A stretch of 64,000 nucleotides of DNA from Oscillospiraceae bacterium (lineage in GTDB: Bacteria; Bacillota; Clostridia; UBA1212): positions 62,001-126,000 of the forward strand of contig SVJA01000002.1 in assembly GCA_015069195.1 (NCBI GenBank), read 5' to 3'. Shown piece after piece: positions 25,604-32,581 of this stretch; positions within the stretch are counted from its first letter, which is position 1, and every line of letters begins with the position of its first letter. The position numbers and the translations under genes are program-made. Below the pieces are notes generated by a model. The model was not told the DNA's origin and did no database searches. It was given only the letters and a program-made list of their open reading frames with translations.

Positions 25604-26371
25604 ATGTCAGATTTTGAAACAAACAATAATGATATGAGATTAAAACCCTACCGGAAAGATTTTACATATTCTTATTCCTGTGGGGTTTTTCCCACGATTG
25701 AGCTTATAACTTCACGCCCTGAGGAAGTTATAAAACTTATAATCACCGAAAAAGGTCTTTCAAACAGCGGTGTTCTGAAACTTATGACCATTGCGGAAGA
25801 AAAAAATATTCCCTATGTAATTGATAACAAAACTGCCGAAAGACTTTATCCGAAAGAAAACAGTTACGCTATCGGAGCATTCAGAAAATATACTTGTACT
25901 CTTCGTTCAGACAAAAATCACATTGTTCTTGTAAACCCATCCGACAAAGGAAATTTGGGCACAATACTTAGGACACTCACTGCATTCGGAATAGAAGACA
26001 TTGCCATCATTACTCCGGCGGCAGACATATATGACCCAAAAGTCATACGTGCCTCTATGGGTGCGGTGTTTAAGACACGCTTTCAAATGTTTGCATCATT
26101 TGAGGAGTATTTAAATTCACTTGCCGACACTGTGCAGAGAGACTACTACCCTTTTATGCTTAACGGTCAGCCGCTTGAAACAGCGCAAAAACAGCCCGGA
26201 AATGTTTTTTCTCTCATATTCGGCAACGAAGCCAGCGGTCTTGATGATAGTTTTCTGTCGGTAGGCACTCCGGTCAGGATAATGCACCTTGACACGGTAG
26301 ACTCACTTAATTTAACTATTGCTGCCGCTATAGGCATCTACAACTTTACACAAGGAGCTTTTCAAAAATGA
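25604..26371 (+). CDS. SpoU/TrmH-family RNA methyltransferase (paralogue 1)
   Basis: A ~255-aa SPOUT-class 2'-O-ribose methyltransferase using S-adenosylmethionine. The trefoil-knot motifs are visible: NPSDKGNLGTILRTLTAFG (motif 1, ~108), IFGNEASGLDD (motif 2, ~208) and LDTVDSLNLTIAAAI (motif 3, ~230). The N at motif 1 (GNLGTILR) carries the catalytic Arg. The start is uncertain (ATG 25604 or 25634; no strong ribosome site). It overlaps the next paralogue by ATGA. The target RNA position is unknown. Confidence 0.87.
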   Translation: MSDFETNNNDMRLKPYRKDFTYSYSCGVFPTIELITSRPEEVIKLIITEKGLSNSGVLKLMTIAEEKNIPYVIDNKTAERLYPKENSYAIGAFRKYTCTLRSDKNHIVLVNPSDKGNLGTILRTLTAFGIEDIAIITPAADIYDPKVIRASMGAVFKTRFQMFASFEEYLNSLADTVQRDYYPFMLNGQPLETAQKQPGNVFSLIFGNEASGLDDSFLSVGTPVRIMHLDTVDSLNLTIAAAIGIYNFTQGAFQK

Positions 26372-27216
26372 ACCCTGTCTGCATAGGAATATCGGCGCCT
26401 GAGGTAAAACTCGCAAAAGCGCTTCACTCAAATAAAAAAATACCGAGCGAGATCGAGATACCAAAAGGTGTTAAGGCAGACCGCCTTTTTATATGCGAAG
26501 GTATCTGGGCGGCACAAAAACTCATCGAAAAGAATATTCCGGTGCCGTACTTCTTCTATTGTCCCGAGATGATCAGAAGCGACAGAGAACGCACCGATGT
26601 AGAGTCACTCGGTCGCTATGCCGCGAAAACTTTTACAATCTCACAGAAAATTTGCAGCAAGATATCAGACCGCGACGGTGCAGACGGATTCTTTATCATC
26701 GCAGAACTTCCGCGATACACGCTCGACGATATCAAATTAAAAGACAATATGACTGCAATAATTCTTGACGGACAAGAACAACCCGGAAATGTCGGAGCGA
26801 TAGTCCGCTCACTGGACGGTGCCGGCGGTGACTTTGCAGTAATGACAAATCAACGTGTCAAAATGACTCACAGCAGACTTATCCGTTCAAGCTTAGGTGC
26901 GGCATTCACAATGCCGGTTGCAGAAGTCGATATGGATACTCTCGCAAAATGGCTTCACGAAAATGACTTTAAGATAGTGCTTACCGATTTGACGGCTACA
27001 CAGAATTATTGCGACGTTGATTACAATGGTCGAGTAGCTATCGTTGCAGGCAACGAGTTCAACGGAATTTCAGCCGACTGGCGCTTAATGCCTAACGCTA
27101 TTCCGATAATCATCCCGATGCTCGGAAGCTGTGAATCATTAAACGTAGGTTTTGCATCTACGCTTGTCGCTTACGAGTGTTCTCTTACCCAGAAGGGATT
27201 ATTGAAAAGAAATTAA
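26368..27216 (+). CDS. SpoU/TrmH-family RNA methyltransferase (paralogue 2)
   Basis: A 282-aa SPOUT methyltransferase with an N-terminal L30e-like substrate-binding part (about 30-115) and the knot motifs DGQEQPGNVGAIVRSLDG (~130), VAGNEFNGISADW (~226) and MLGSCESLNVGFAST (~250). It starts within the ATGA overlap with paralogue 1, so the two are co-translated. The pairs are divergent in sequence and probably modify different positions. Confidence 0.9.
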   Translation: MNPVCIGISAPEVKLAKALHSNKKIPSEIEIPKGVKADRLFICEGIWAAQKLIEKNIPVPYFFYCPEMIRSDRERTDVESLGRYAAKTFTISQKICSKISDRDGADGFFIIAELPRYTLDDIKLKDNMTAIILDGQEQPGNVGAIVRSLDGAGGDFAVMTNQRVKMTHSRLIRSSLGAAFTMPVAEVDMDTLAKWLHENDFKIVLTDLTATQNYCDVDYNGRVAIVAGNEFNGISADWRLMPNAIPIIIPMLGSCESLNVGFASTLVAYECSLTQKGLLKRN

Positions 27217-27237
27217 TAAAATTTCTTATTAAACCTA

Positions 27238-27266
27238 TTGACAATTACTGTCAGCAGGTTTAAAAT
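27238..27266 (+). promoter_or_regulatory. Promoter of feoA
   Basis: TTGACA (27238-27243) and TAAAAT (27261-27266) with a 17-bp spacer. The first DtxR-type box begins at about +1. Confidence 0.75.
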
Positions 27267-27273
27267 AGCCTTC

Positions 27274-27291
27274 GGTTAGCGGTGGCTAATC
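27274..27291 (+). promoter_or_regulatory. DtxR-family operator box 1 (feo)
   Basis: GGTTAGC-GGTG-GCTAATC, an inverted repeat matching GGTTAGC-N4-GCTAACC, located at the predicted transcription start of feoA. Half-sites resemble those bound by iron-responsive DtxR/IdeR-type repressors. Confidence 0.75.
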
Positions 27292-27307
27292 TTTTTTTGA
27301 CAATCCC

Positions 27308-27325
27308 GGTTAGCAATAGCTAATC
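27308..27325 (+). promoter_or_regulatory. DtxR-family operator box 2 (feo)
   Basis: GGTTAGC-AATA-GCTAATC, same architecture as box 1 and centred 34 bp downstream, in the feoA leader just before the ribosome site. Confidence 0.75.
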
Positions 27326-27348
27326 ACAAACTTTACAGGGTGAGCAAT

Positions 27349-27561
27349 ATGAATTTGAAAAGTGCAGAAGAAGGAAAAGAATATATCATCAAACAGATTG
27401 AAACCGATGATGAAGAGTTGAATGCATTCCTTTTCTCGCTCGGTTGCTACAGCGGGGAGGAGATCACCGTAGTTTCACATCTGAAAGGCGGTTGCATCGT
27501 TTCCATAAAAGACGGACGCTACAATATCGACAACCAATTAGCCGAAGCTATTATTGTTTAA
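27349..27561 (+). CDS. feoA: FeoA-family ferrous iron transport accessory protein
   Basis: A 70-aa SH3-like FeoA protein that assists FeoB in Fe(II) uptake on the cytoplasmic side. Typical features are the early GKEYIIKQIE, LFSLGCYSGEEITVVSHLKGGCIVSIKDGRYNID, given here only as LGCYSGEEITVV (~30), and the final AEAIIV. ATG at 27349 follows AGGGTGAG; a GTG nine bases upstream is in frame but less well placed. It lies under two DtxR-type boxes and is followed by a terminator-like hairpin before feoB. Confidence 0.93.
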   Translation: MNLKSAEEGKEYIIKQIETDDEELNAFLFSLGCYSGEEITVVSHLKGGCIVSIKDGRYNIDNQLAEAIIV

Positions 27562-27567
27562 AATTTT

Positions 27568-27595
27568 CGGCAGAGTTTTCTGCTGATTATTTTTT
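27568..27595 (+). terminator. Intrinsic terminator or attenuator between feoA and feoB
   Basis: A 7-bp stem (CGGCAGA/TCTGCTG with one wobble) with a GTTT loop is followed by ATTATTTTTT. Since feoB lies just downstream, it may reduce rather than abolish read-through. Confidence 0.55.
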
Positions 27596-27602
27596 GCCCG
27601 TC

Positions 27603-27620
27603 GGTTAGCATCCGCTAACC
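27603..27620 (+). promoter_or_regulatory. DtxR-family operator box 3 (feoB)
   Basis: GGTTAGC-ATCC-GCTAACC, a perfect version of the box, between the hairpin and feoB. No good promoter is visible with it, but its presence suggests separate control of feoB. Confidence 0.75.
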
Positions 27621-27700
27621 ACATAATAAACCGTTTTTGATCCGAAAGGATTTAAAAATAAACTTTATCAAAAAATCATTGATAGCAGGAGGAACCTCAA

Positions 27701-29719
27701 ATGAGAATCGCATTAACCGGTAACCCAAACTCCGGTAAAACTACGATGTTTAACGCTCTTACAGGCCGTAACGAAAAAGTCGGCAACTGGGCAGGCGTTA
27801 CCGTAGAAAAAAAAGAACATCCTATAAAAAAGTCATACTACGAAGGGGATATGCAACTTGTTGCAGTTGACCTTCCCGGTGCATACTCTATGTCACCGTT
27901 CACAAGCGAGGAAAGCATCACAAGCTCGTATGTAAGAAAAGAAAACCCTGATGTCATCATAAATATCGTGGACGCTACGAACTTAAGCAGAAGCCTTTTC
28001 TTCACAACCCAGCTTTTAGAACTAGGCGTTCCGGTTGTCGTAGCACTCAACAAGAGCGACATCAACGAAAAGAAAGAAACTAAAATTGACACCGAAGCTT
28101 TGTCAAAGAAACTCGGCTGTCCCGTTATAAAAACAATTTCCACCTCTGCCGACGGACTTAAAGCAGTAATCGAAGCAGCAGTTACCCTTGCAAACTCGGA
28201 GCAGATTGCACCTTACAATCAGGGCGATGTTGACTTGACTGACAAGAACGCAGTTGAAGCGGCAGACCGCAAAAGATTTGAATTCGTAAACAAAATCGTC
28301 AAAGAGGTTGAAACCAGAAAAGTTGCAACAAAAGAGCGAAACTTCGGCGATAAAATCGATGCAATTCTTACAAACAAATGGCTTGGTATTCCGATATTTG
28401 CAATCGTTATGTGGGCAGTGTTCTGGATATCACAGGTCGGTGTGGGACCCTGGATTGCAGAAGGATATGAATTTTCAAACGGAACTACAATTCCCGGACT
28501 TGTTACACTTATTGAAATGTTCGGTGAATGGGTCGGCGGTTTAATGGAAAACGTAGCTCCGATCCTTCAGACAATAGTTCTCGACGGTATCATCGGCGGC
28601 GTAGGCGCTGTTATCGGATTCCTTCCTTTGGTAATGGTAATGTATTTCTTGCTCGCACTTTTGGAAGACTGTGGTTATATGTCACGTGTTGCGGTTATCC
28701 TTGACCCCATCTTCAAAAAAGTAGGTCTTTCCGGTAAATCGGTTATTCCTTTCGTTATCGGAACAGGGTGTGCAATCCCCGGCATCATGGCTTGTCGTAC
28801 AATCCGCGACGAAAGAGAACGCAGAGCAACAGCGATGCTCACACCTTTCATCCCCTGCGGAGCAAAAATTCCCGTAATCGCTCTCTTTGCAGGAGCATTC
28901 TTCCCCGAATCATCATGGGTAGCTCCCGTAATGTACTTCCTCGGAATTGTGCTTATATTCTTCGGCGCATTACTCATCAAATGGATTTCGGGCTACAAAT
29001 ACAGAAAGTCCTTCTTCATCATCGAACTCCCCGAATACAAAGTTCCGTCTTTGTGGGGCGCTGTCAAATCAATGTGCAGCAGAGGCTGGGCTTACATAGT
29101 TAAAGCAGGTACAATAATTCTCGTGTGCAACGCACTCGTTACAATCATGGCAAACTACAGCTGGACATTCAAAGCAGTTGAACATGATCACTCAATACTC
29201 CACGACCTTGCGTCACCGTTTGCGGTACTTTTGATTCCGCTCGGATTCGGAATGTGGCAGATGGCAGCTGCAGCAATCACAGGATTCATCGCAAAAGAAG
29301 AAGTTGTCGGAACACTTGCAGCAGTATTTGTAATTTCAGAAGAAATCATCAACGGTGATTTTGAATTCTTGTCAACAGGCGGCGGACAGGAATTGTTCGG
29401 AATCACAGCAGTTGCAGCGCTTTCATACCTGATGTTTAACCTCTTCACACCGCCCTGCTTTGCGGCAATCGGTGCAATGAACTCAGAAATTAAGAGTAAA
29501 AAATGGCTCTTCGCAGGAATAGGGCTTCAATTCTCGATTGCATATGTGTTATCATACTTTGTGTACCAAGTGGGAACACTTATTACAGACGGCAAACTCG
29601 GTGACGGATTCCTTCCCGGACTTATTGCAGTTACAGCGATAATTGCAGTTGTAACATTCCTCGCAATCAGATCCAACGCGAAAGTCAAGAAAGAATACGC
29701 CGCTAAAAATAAAGCGTAA
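27701..29719 (+). CDS. feoB: Ferrous iron transporter FeoB
   Basis: A 672-aa Fe(II) permease with a cytosolic GTPase. G1 GNPNSGKTT (residue 7), G2 WAGVTVEKKE (~30), G3 DLPGAYSM (~56), G4 NKSD (~118) are clear, followed by a guanine-nucleotide dissociation domain and about eight to ten membrane helices with FeoB core motifs (IGTGCAIPGIMACRTI, IPCGAKIPV). The ATG follows CAGGAGG. It is under DtxR-type control with feoA and followed by the small Cys-rich protein. Confidence 0.98.
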   Translation: MRIALTGNPNSGKTTMFNALTGRNEKVGNWAGVTVEKKEHPIKKSYYEGDMQLVAVDLPGAYSMSPFTSEESITSSYVRKENPDVIINIVDATNLSRSLFFTTQLLELGVPVVVALNKSDINEKKETKIDTEALSKKLGCPVIKTISTSADGLKAVIEAAVTLANSEQIAPYNQGDVDLTDKNAVEAADRKRFEFVNKIVKEVETRKVATKERNFGDKIDAILTNKWLGIPIFAIVMWAVFWISQVGVGPWIAEGYEFSNGTTIPGLVTLIEMFGEWVGGLMENVAPILQTIVLDGIIGGVGAVIGFLPLVMVMYFLLALLEDCGYMSRVAVILDPIFKKVGLSGKSVIPFVIGTGCAIPGIMACRTIRDERERRATAMLTPFIPCGAKIPVIALFAGAFFPESSWVAPVMYFLGIVLIFFGALLIKWISGYKYRKSFFIIELPEYKVPSLWGAVKSMCSRGWAYIVKAGTIILVCNALVTIMANYSWTFKAVEHDHSILHDLASPFAVLLIPLGFGMWQMAAAAITGFIAKEEVVGTLAAVFVISEEIINGDFEFLSTGGGQELFGITAVAALSYLMFNLFTPPCFAAIGAMNSEIKSKKWLFAGIGLQFSIAYVLSYFVYQVGTLITDGKLGDGFLPGLIAVTAIIAVVTFLAIRSNAKVKKEYAAKNKA

Positions 29720-29731
29720 AGGACGATACTT

Positions 29732-29956
29732 ATGAATTTAGTAGATATTATAGTCATTGCTATACTTGCCGTGCTTATCGGAGGCGCAATAGCATATATA
29801 ATAAAAGCAAAAAAAAACGGACAAAAATGCATAGGTTGTCCTCATTCAAAACAATGCAGCAGTGCTCAAAGCGGCAAAGGTTGCAGCGGCAGTTGCCACA
29901 GCGACGGCAACAACAAATACGACGAAGATTGTTACAAAATCAAAGTCGATATCTGA
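29732..29956 (+). CDS. FeoB-associated Cys-rich membrane protein
   Basis: A 74-aa protein with one N-terminal membrane helix (IIVIAILAVLIGGAIAYII) and a cytosolic Cys-rich tail (CIGCPHSKQC, CSGSCH, CYKI). Such small proteins commonly follow feoB and are thought to help iron delivery. Starts 12 bp after the feoB stop with AAAGGACGATACTT before the ATG. Confidence 0.85.
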   Translation: MNLVDIIVIAILAVLIGGAIAYIIKAKKNGQKCIGCPHSKQCSSAQSGKGCSGSCHSDGNNKYDEDCYKIKVDI

Positions 29957-29990
29957 AAAAGGTGCAGTCCTTTGCGGACTGCACCTTTTT
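29956..29990 (+). terminator. Rho-independent terminator of the feo operon
   Basis: Ten-base-pair perfect stem GGTGCAGTCC/GGACTGCACC with loop TTTGC, followed by TTTTTG. Confidence 0.97.
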
Positions 29991-30087
29991 GTCATTACCA
30001 ATTAAAATAAATTCTGTCCAAAGTAAAAAACTTGCCGATAGCAAGAGCTCACTATTAAAATTCTTTTTAGCGTAGCTAAAACACGCA

Positions 30088-30164
30088 ATTAATCAAGAGA
30101 GTCCGTTAAAATTTCTTTTTAGCGAAAGCTAAACCAGAAATTTTAACGGACTCTCTTGATTAAT
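30088..30164. repeat. Long hairpin: two 29-bp perfect arms with a nested GAAA-loop stem
   Basis: Arms 30088-30116 and 30136-30164 are exactly complementary over 29 bp. The 19-nt loop contains a further stem TTTAGC-GAAA-GCTAAA. The right arm includes the stop codon of the AI-2E-type gene. A near copy of the inner part lies just upstream at about 30053-30084, as a partial direct repeat. It may act as a 3' end or RNA-stability structure for the minus gene, or be a mobile-element remnant. Confidence 0.85.
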
Positions 30165-31380
30165 CTTGAACAAAAATCCTATCTATCTCATCAACATCAT
30201 CTGTGTCATTATCACTATCTTCCGGTGGGATTTCAATCAAATCCCCTTTGCTTTTCTTTTCGATAGCTTTTCTCCTTCGTCTGATTTCAACATATGTATC
30301 ATAGAAGAATACCTTCACAATAGCGGCCATCGCATCACCTATTACCATACCCCATACACCGAAAAGTGCACCGCCGATACAAAGACCTATCAATACGAGA
30401 AGCGGACTCACTCCGATAGTGTCGCCGATAACTTTAGGACTAATGAGCCAGTTATCAATCGCCTGAATAATTAATATACAGATTACAGCAATCACGCCTG
30501 ACCAGAAACTATCCGCAAGACAAATAACAACAATCGGCACAGCACTGACCCAAGGTCCTATGTAAGGAATCATATTGAGCAATGCAAGTACAACCGCAAA
30601 GAGTATCGCATACGGAAGTCCGGCAATCAAAAATACGATATATGCTATTATCATTACACAGAATGCCTGAAGAAGCTTTCCTGATAAATACTTTTGGAAT
30701 ATCATATTTATCTTCCTAGCCGCCCATCTTATGCGAAGAGCTGTTTTATCATGGAACAACGAAAAAATAATTCTTTCGGAAGCACCGATAGCAGCCTCTT
30801 TTTCGATGAGCATATAAACCGATATTATGATACCCATAACAGCATTAAAAATAACACTTGTGGTAGTAGTCACAATGTTCGTAATCGTAGCAAAGTCTAC
30901 CAGCGAAATTACGACATCTCCCACCATTCCAAGCACTGTTTCTATCATTTGATTGAGAGTCTTTGCTAGCACCGACTCCGAAGCAATGATATTATCATAG
31001 TGCTTTATAAGATAATCTATAAGATTCGGAATTTCTTTGCCCAGTGATGTGATACTCGAATAAAGTGCCGGGATAATAGCGAACAAAAACAATGCAACAA
31101 TCGCCGCAAATGACACATATCCGATAATTATCGTTAAATATTTCTTTGCTTTTTGGTTTTTAGTCCATTTTTTCAAAATTCTGTTGCGCCATACATTTAT
31201 ATACGAGTTTATAATGTAAGCAATGACAAAACCGATCAAAATATATCCGAGCAATGACACTATAGCCGAACCGGCAAGTGAGAAGAGCTCCCAGAAGCCG
31301 TCAAAATCAAATATCATTTTTGCAGCAAGCAATACCGCAACTACAAGTCCGAAAATTTTTATGTAAGGAATTTTTTTCAT
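30160..31380 (-). CDS. AI-2E-family (PerM/TqsA-like) membrane protein
   Basis: A 406-aa integral membrane protein with about seven to eight helices and the family's central block (GLPYAILFAVVLALLNMIPYIGPW, given here as MIPYIGPW near 270, and PKVIGDTIGVSPLLVLIGL near 305). The family includes AI-2 exporters, Na+/H+ antiporters and putative permeases, so the substrate is open. A charged C-terminal tail (Asp/Arg-rich) extends into the cytosol. Start ATG follows GGAGAACCAATG. Confidence 0.9.
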   Translation of the reverse strand: MKKIPYIKIFGLVVAVLLAAKMIFDFDGFWELFSLAGSAIVSLLGYILIGFVIAYIINSYINVWRNRILKKWTKNQKAKKYLTIIIGYVSFAAIVALFLFAIIPALYSSITSLGKEIPNLIDYLIKHYDNIIASESVLAKTLNQMIETVLGMVGDVVISLVDFATITNIVTTTTSVIFNAVMGIIISVYMLIEKEAAIGASERIIFSLFHDKTALRIRWAARKINMIFQKYLSGKLLQAFCVMIIAYIVFLIAGLPYAILFAVVLALLNMIPYIGPWVSAVPIVVICLADSFWSGVIAVICILIIQAIDNWLISPKVIGDTIGVSPLLVLIGLCIGGALFGVWGMVIGDAMAAIVKVFFYDTYVEIRRRRKAIEKKSKGDLIEIPPEDSDNDTDDVDEIDRIFVQD

Positions 31381-31449
31381 TGGTTCTCCTTTCTATTGTT
31401 CGCAACTTTTTATAGATTATAACAAATATATATTCGGTTGTGAATTATT

Positions 31450-32505
31450 TTAACCGATTATCACACCGCCGCCGAGAATTTTTTCTCCGTCGTAAAAAAC
31501 AGCCGTCTGACCGGGAGTCACAGCTCTCTGCGGATTATCAAAATAAACCTTTACCGTTTTACTCAAATCATCATACATAATCGACGCAGGTATATCTTTT
31601 TGATTATATCTTGTCTTTGCAGTAACATTAACCGGCTCTGTCAACATTTCCACGGAAATAAAATTAGGATTTGCGATAGTCAATTCTTTTTTGAAGAGCA
31701 ATTCATCAGATCCCATAATTATACGATTTTTCGCCGCATCTTTTTCGACGACATATAAAGGAATACCTGCGCCAAGCGACATGCCTACACCTTTACGCTG
31801 TCCGATTGTGTACCCTGCAATTCCGTTATGTTTACCGATAACATTTCCTTCAGTATCGACAAACTTGCCCGGCTTCTGTTGCAACCCTCTCTCAGCAAGA
31901 TAACCGTCAATAAATTCAATATATTTCCCCTGTTGAACAAAGCATATATCCTGACTGTCCTTCTGCTCTGCATTTGACAATCCGCTCGCTACAGCAATCG
32001 CCCTCACATCATCTTTCTCCAAAGATTCGAGAGGGAAAATAGTCCTTTCAAGCTGGTGTTGCGTCATTCCGTACAAAAAATACGACTGGTCTTTTTTCAG
32101 ATTGTCAGAGCGTTTCAACATCATACGCCCCGATGAATCCTTTCCGATTTTGGCATAGTGACCGGTGGCAATAAAATCATAACCAAGTTCTTCGGCTTTG
32201 TCGAGAAAACGTCCGAATTTGAACTTCTGATTACACATAACACACGGATTCGGCGTCTCACCGCTTAAATATGACTCAACAAAATAACTTATGACATCCT
32301 CTTCGAATTCTTTTATAAAATCAAACACATAAAAGTCTATGCCGAGTTTTTCGGCGACGCTCCGCGCCTTTTCTACGCGAACCTCGTCATCCGGCAATAA
32401 AACCATTGTTGCGGCAGCAACTTCATATCCTTTTTCAATCAATATCTTAGCGGCAACAGAGCTGTCAACGCCTCCGCTTATCGCCACCAATACTTTTTCT
32501 TTCAT
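31450..32505 (-). CDS. mnmA: tRNA 2-thiouridylase MnmA
   Basis: A 351-aa enzyme that thiolates U34 of tRNA-Lys/Glu/Gln in the cytoplasm. The PP-loop is SGGVDSS (~11), the active-site Cys pair CNQKFKFG (~100) and SQDICFV (~195) with the catalytic Cys, and the GQRKGVGM motif (~227). Start ATG at 32505 is chosen from homology and TAGGT upstream; the frame extending to 32625 overlaps gyrA and its terminator and is rejected. It lies downstream of gyrA with a strong hairpin between. Confidence 0.97.
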   Translation of the reverse strand: MKEKVLVAISGGVDSSVAAKILIEKGYEVAAATMVLLPDDEVRVEKARSVAEKLGIDFYVFDFIKEFEEDVISYFVESYLSGETPNPCVMCNQKFKFGRFLDKAEELGYDFIATGHYAKIGKDSSGRMMLKRSDNLKKDQSYFLYGMTQHQLERTIFPLESLEKDDVRAIAVASGLSNAEQKDSQDICFVQQGKYIEFIDGYLAERGLQQKPGKFVDTEGNVIGKHNGIAGYTIGQRKGVGMSLGAGIPLYVVEKDAAKNRIIMGSDELLFKKELTIANPNFISVEMLTEPVNVTAKTRYNQKDIPASIMYDDLSKTVKVYFDNPQRAVTPGQTAVFYDGEKILGGGVIIG

Positions 32506-32519
32506 ATTTTTACCTAAAC

Positions 32520-32566
32520 ATTGCGGCGGCGCACAAAGCCAAGTGCTTTGATGTGCCGCCGCAATA
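32520..32566. terminator. GC-rich hairpin between gyrA and mnmA
   Basis: Arms TTGCGGCGGC and GCCGCCGCAA bracket a second imperfect stem of CACAAAGC/GCTTTG. On the minus strand it follows the gyrA stop by about 16 nt. There is no poly-T tail, so it may terminate poorly or serve as a processing structure. Confidence 0.55.
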
Positions 32567-32581
32567 AAACTATCAAAAATT

